Source: CAYTNY01 sp964439215 (lineage in GTDB: Bacteria; Oederibacteriota; PGYV01; CAYTNY01). Taken from it: a stretch of DNA of 7,587 nt. The notes beneath the pieces are model-generated. The model was not told the origin of the DNA and ran no database searches. It saw only the letters and a list, made by a program, of their open reading frames with translations. The position numbers and the translations under genes were made by a program. Below, one piece after another: positions 5,701 through 7,587 of this stretch. The DNA lies in contig CAYTNY010000096.1 in NCBI GenBank assembly GCA_964439215.1, positions 1 to 7,587 of the forward strand, read 5' to 3'. The number at the start of each line of letters is the position of its first letter. Position 1 is the stretch's first letter.

Positions 5701-7518
5701 CTACCGTCTTCCCGAATCTTTATGTATCTTTTGTATTTCAGCGTTTAATCCGGATTTTATCATTTCTTCCAGGCTCAGCGGCATTACTATGGTCCAGTTT
5801 TTTTCATCAACGCTTCCCGGCGTATTCACCCGGAGATCTTCATTGTCCCACCCGTCAAAACAGCCGCCGAGGCTCAGAAAATCCTGAAGCAGGTTTATGG
5901 AAAAAACCGATGCCGTTTCATTCACTTTCACAAGCGCCGCTTTCAGCACTTCTTTTGGGCCGGCTTTTTTTTCTGCTCCGGCAAAGTCCAGAAACATATC
6001 TTTTTCCGCAGCGGTTTCAGAAAACATTCCGTAAATAAATTCCGCGCCGCCGCCGGTTCCCTCCAGCGCTTCATTAACATCCGCGGTGCTTTTTATCCCC
6101 TCTCTGAACCGCAGTCTTTGCTCCGTGGATTTTTCCATATCAAAAAGTCTGCTTTTAATTTCATTATAATCCAGGCTGTTTTCCCCGCATTTTTTTTCCA
6201 CAAGCATCGCGTCAACCGTGCCGCATTCTTTTTCCCACCACAAAAGAAACGGAGTCATATCGTGGCTGGAAATTATGGCCGCGGAATTTACCCTGTATTT
6301 TTCCGGGGCAAGAAACTCATATGTTTCGCCCCAGTCGCGCGTCCATCGCTGCACGTCCATTCCGGGCAGGGCAAACTCCTCAAGTATTTCAAACGAACAC
6401 TGCGGCACAACACCCAGGTCCTCGGCGCAGGGCAGCATTAAAGAGCTTTCTGTCATAGCCTCAAGTATTTCCCGGCCGTGCTCCTTCCACAGGCTTTCAT
6501 CTTCAGGATCGAATTTCCCATTGAGCCCGTATGTATCTTCAGGCTCGTTCAGATCTATCGTCCACAGCCTGAAGAGCCCGACAAAATGGTCTATCCTGAA
6601 CATATCATAAAAATTTTCCGTGTATTTCACCTTTTCCACAAGATAATCAAAGCCCGCTCCGCGTATATTCTCCCAGTTATAAGGAGGCATACCCCATCTC
6701 TGGCCTTTGGCAAAATACATATCAGGAGGCGCCCCGGATGATACGCCGAGCTTGAAATAATCCCGGTTTGCCCAGACATCAGCGGAATCGCGCGATACCA
6801 GAAACGGCAGGTCTCCCTGTATGTATATTCCCTTTTCATTGCAGTATTCTTTTACATTCTTCATCTGCTCAAAAAGTTCAAACTGCAGCCACCTGTAAAA
6901 CACCATATCATCTTTTCTTTCGTTCACAATATTTTCAACTTCTTTATTTTCGCGGGCCCTGTATTTTTCATCCCAGTTTTCCCAGTTTTTCTGCTCCTGA
7001 ACATCCTTTATAACCTTGTAAGCGGCGTAATCTTCCAGCCAGAAAGATGCCTTTTCGCAGAACGACTCGTAATCATCCGCAAATTCGCCGCGGCTGTCAA
7101 ATATTTTTCTGAGCAGGCCAAGTTTTGCTTTCTTTACTCCGTAATCAACCCGCTTGTTTCCCGCGGGAAACCTCTCTTTAAGCTCTTTTATTTCTCTTTC
7201 AAAACGCGGCTTGTCAATATATTTCATATTTTCAATTGACAGGTACATAGGATCCAGGCCGAATGTGGTCTGCGAATCGTAAGGCGCGTAATCAAACCCC
7301 GTATCATTGAGAGGCAGAAGCTGTATGATGCTCATCCCGCATTTTTCGCACCAGCGCGCAAGCAGTTTTATATCGGGTATTTCGCCTATTCCCGCGGAAT
7401 TTTCCGAATAAAGCGAAAAGAGCGGAGCCAAGACACCTGCCCGCCTTATTGCGCCGAACCGCTCCCACTTATCTTTTGTCTTTGACTTCAGAAAATCCTT
7501 ATATTCAAATCCGGGCAT
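5701..7518 (-). CDS. malQ: 4-alpha-glucanotransferase (amylomaltase), GH77
   Basis: MalQ transfers alpha-1,4-glucan chains between maltodextrins in the cytoplasm, releasing glucose and making longer chains for phosphorylase. The 605-residue protein shows the GH77 landmarks in order: RAGVLAPLFSL (26-36), the sugar-site stretch LPLNDTGFDYAPYDSQTTF (68-86), GDLPF (235-239), GAPPDMYFAKGQRWGMPPYNW (262-282), the nucleophile Asp310 in FRIDHFVG, the acid/base Glu366 in CAEDLGVVP, the stabiliser Asp420 in SSHDMTPF, and the C-terminal RVNTPGSVDEKNW (563-575). There is no signal peptide. It is longer than the compact Thermus enzyme (about 500 residues) and shorter than E. coli MalQ (about 694); much of the extra length over the Thermus form lies between Asp420 and RVNTPG, in a charged segment at about 432-530. 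AAGGAG (7524-7529) lies five bases before the ATG. It is the first gene of the cluster in this window. Confidence 0.95.
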   Translation of the reverse strand: MPGFEYKDFLKSKTKDKWERFGAIRRAGVLAPLFSLYSENSAGIGEIPDIKLLARWCEKCGMSIIQLLPLNDTGFDYAPYDSQTTFGLDPMYLSIENMKYIDKPRFEREIKELKERFPAGNKRVDYGVKKAKLGLLRKIFDSRGEFADDYESFCEKASFWLEDYAAYKVIKDVQEQKNWENWDEKYRARENKEVENIVNERKDDMVFYRWLQFELFEQMKNVKEYCNEKGIYIQGDLPFLVSRDSADVWANRDYFKLGVSSGAPPDMYFAKGQRWGMPPYNWENIRGAGFDYLVEKVKYTENFYDMFRIDHFVGLFRLWTIDLNEPEDTYGLNGKFDPEDESLWKEHGREILEAMTESSLMLPCAEDLGVVPQCSFEILEEFALPGMDVQRWTRDWGETYEFLAPEKYRVNSAAIISSHDMTPFLLWWEKECGTVDAMLVEKKCGENSLDYNEIKSRLFDMEKSTEQRLRFREGIKSTADVNEALEGTGGGAEFIYGMFSETAAEKDMFLDFAGAEKKAGPKEVLKAALVKVNETASVFSINLLQDFLSLGGCFDGWDNEDLRVNTPGSVDEKNWTIVMPLSLEEMIKSGLNAEIQKIHKDSGRR

Positions 7519-7547
7519 ATAAACTCCTTTTTTTTATAATGAAAACA

Positions 7548-7578
7548 ATTATACCCCATAACCCGGGGTATTTGTACA
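7548..7578 (-). promoter_or_regulatory. Candidate promoter of malQ
   Basis: A perfect TATAAT (minus strand, 7553-7548) lies 29 bases upstream of the ATG. The best -35-like hexamer is TGTACA (7578-7573) at a long 19-base spacing, so a weak or activated promoter is likely. The window ends 9 bases upstream, so elements further out cannot be seen. Confidence 0.45.
7551..7571. promoter_or_regulatory. Inverted repeat overlapping the malQ -10 box (candidate operator)
   Basis: Seven-base arms ATACCCC (7551-7557) and GGGGTAT (7565-7571) form a perfect inverted repeat with a seven-base centre, and one arm overlaps the -10 hexamer. Read differently, ATAACCCGGGGTAT (7558-7571) is a palindrome broken at a single base pair with a central CG, a LacI-operator-like shape lying in the promoter spacer. 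It does not match the AT-rich palindromes before the GH8 gene. Binding is inferred. Confidence 0.4.
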
Positions 7579-7587
7579 GGATTTTTT

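Noticed and set aside
6627..6839. 70-codon minus-strand open frame inside malQ
   Set aside because: It is in another frame of the same strand under the conserved GAPPDMYF region of malQ and has no features of its own.

Overview
The window reads as bacterial chromosomal DNA of middling GC. All four genes lie on the minus strand and are transcribed from right to left. Long secreted proteins with alternating-threonine 'TxTxTPT' linkers, frequent ATA (Ile) and AGG (Arg) codons, and an OpgB/MdoB-like membrane enzyme suggest a Gram-negative-type lineage. Environmental candidate phyla such as Goldbacteria or Firestonebacteria, or relatives of spirochaetes or Fibrobacteres, come to mind. This placement is a style-based guess; the window holds no rRNA or other phylogenetic marker.

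Layout in transcription order: (1) 7519-7587, a short leader with a good -10 box and an inverted repeat; (2) 5701-7518, malQ, a GH77 4-alpha-glucanotransferase with all three catalytic acids; (3) 5636-5700, a 65-bp gap with a strong Shine-Dalgarno and a possible promoter; (4) 4640-5635, a LacI/GalR-family regulator with a normal sugar-binding half but an abnormal DNA-binding half; (5) 3148-4647, a membrane-anchored phosphoglycerol-transferase/sulfatase-fold protein of OpgB/LtaS type, starting at a GTG inside the end of the regulator gene (8-bp overlap); (6) 3057-3147, a 91-bp gap with a possible promoter flanked by two CG-centred palindromes; (7) 1-3056, a secreted multidomain GH8 beta-glycanase that runs off the left edge of the window. 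It has at least 1018 residues: signal peptide, GH8 catalytic domain, CBM-like module, Thr-rich linker, second CBM-like module, then a repetitive Thr/Pro tail.

Working model (inference): this is a glucan-use cluster. The GH8 enzyme cuts an external beta-glycan held by its binding modules, MalQ rearranges alpha-1,4-glucans in the cytoplasm, the OpgB-like enzyme may add phosphoglycerol to a periplasmic glucan or similar envelope glycan, and the LacI-type protein senses a sugar. There is no mobile element, CRISPR array, tRNA or rRNA, and no convincing intrinsic terminator between the genes. The points most worth a second look are the paired palindromes around the GH8 promoter, the degenerate helix-turn-helix and shortened hinge of the regulator, and the nearly perfect 24-bp coding repeat at the left edge.
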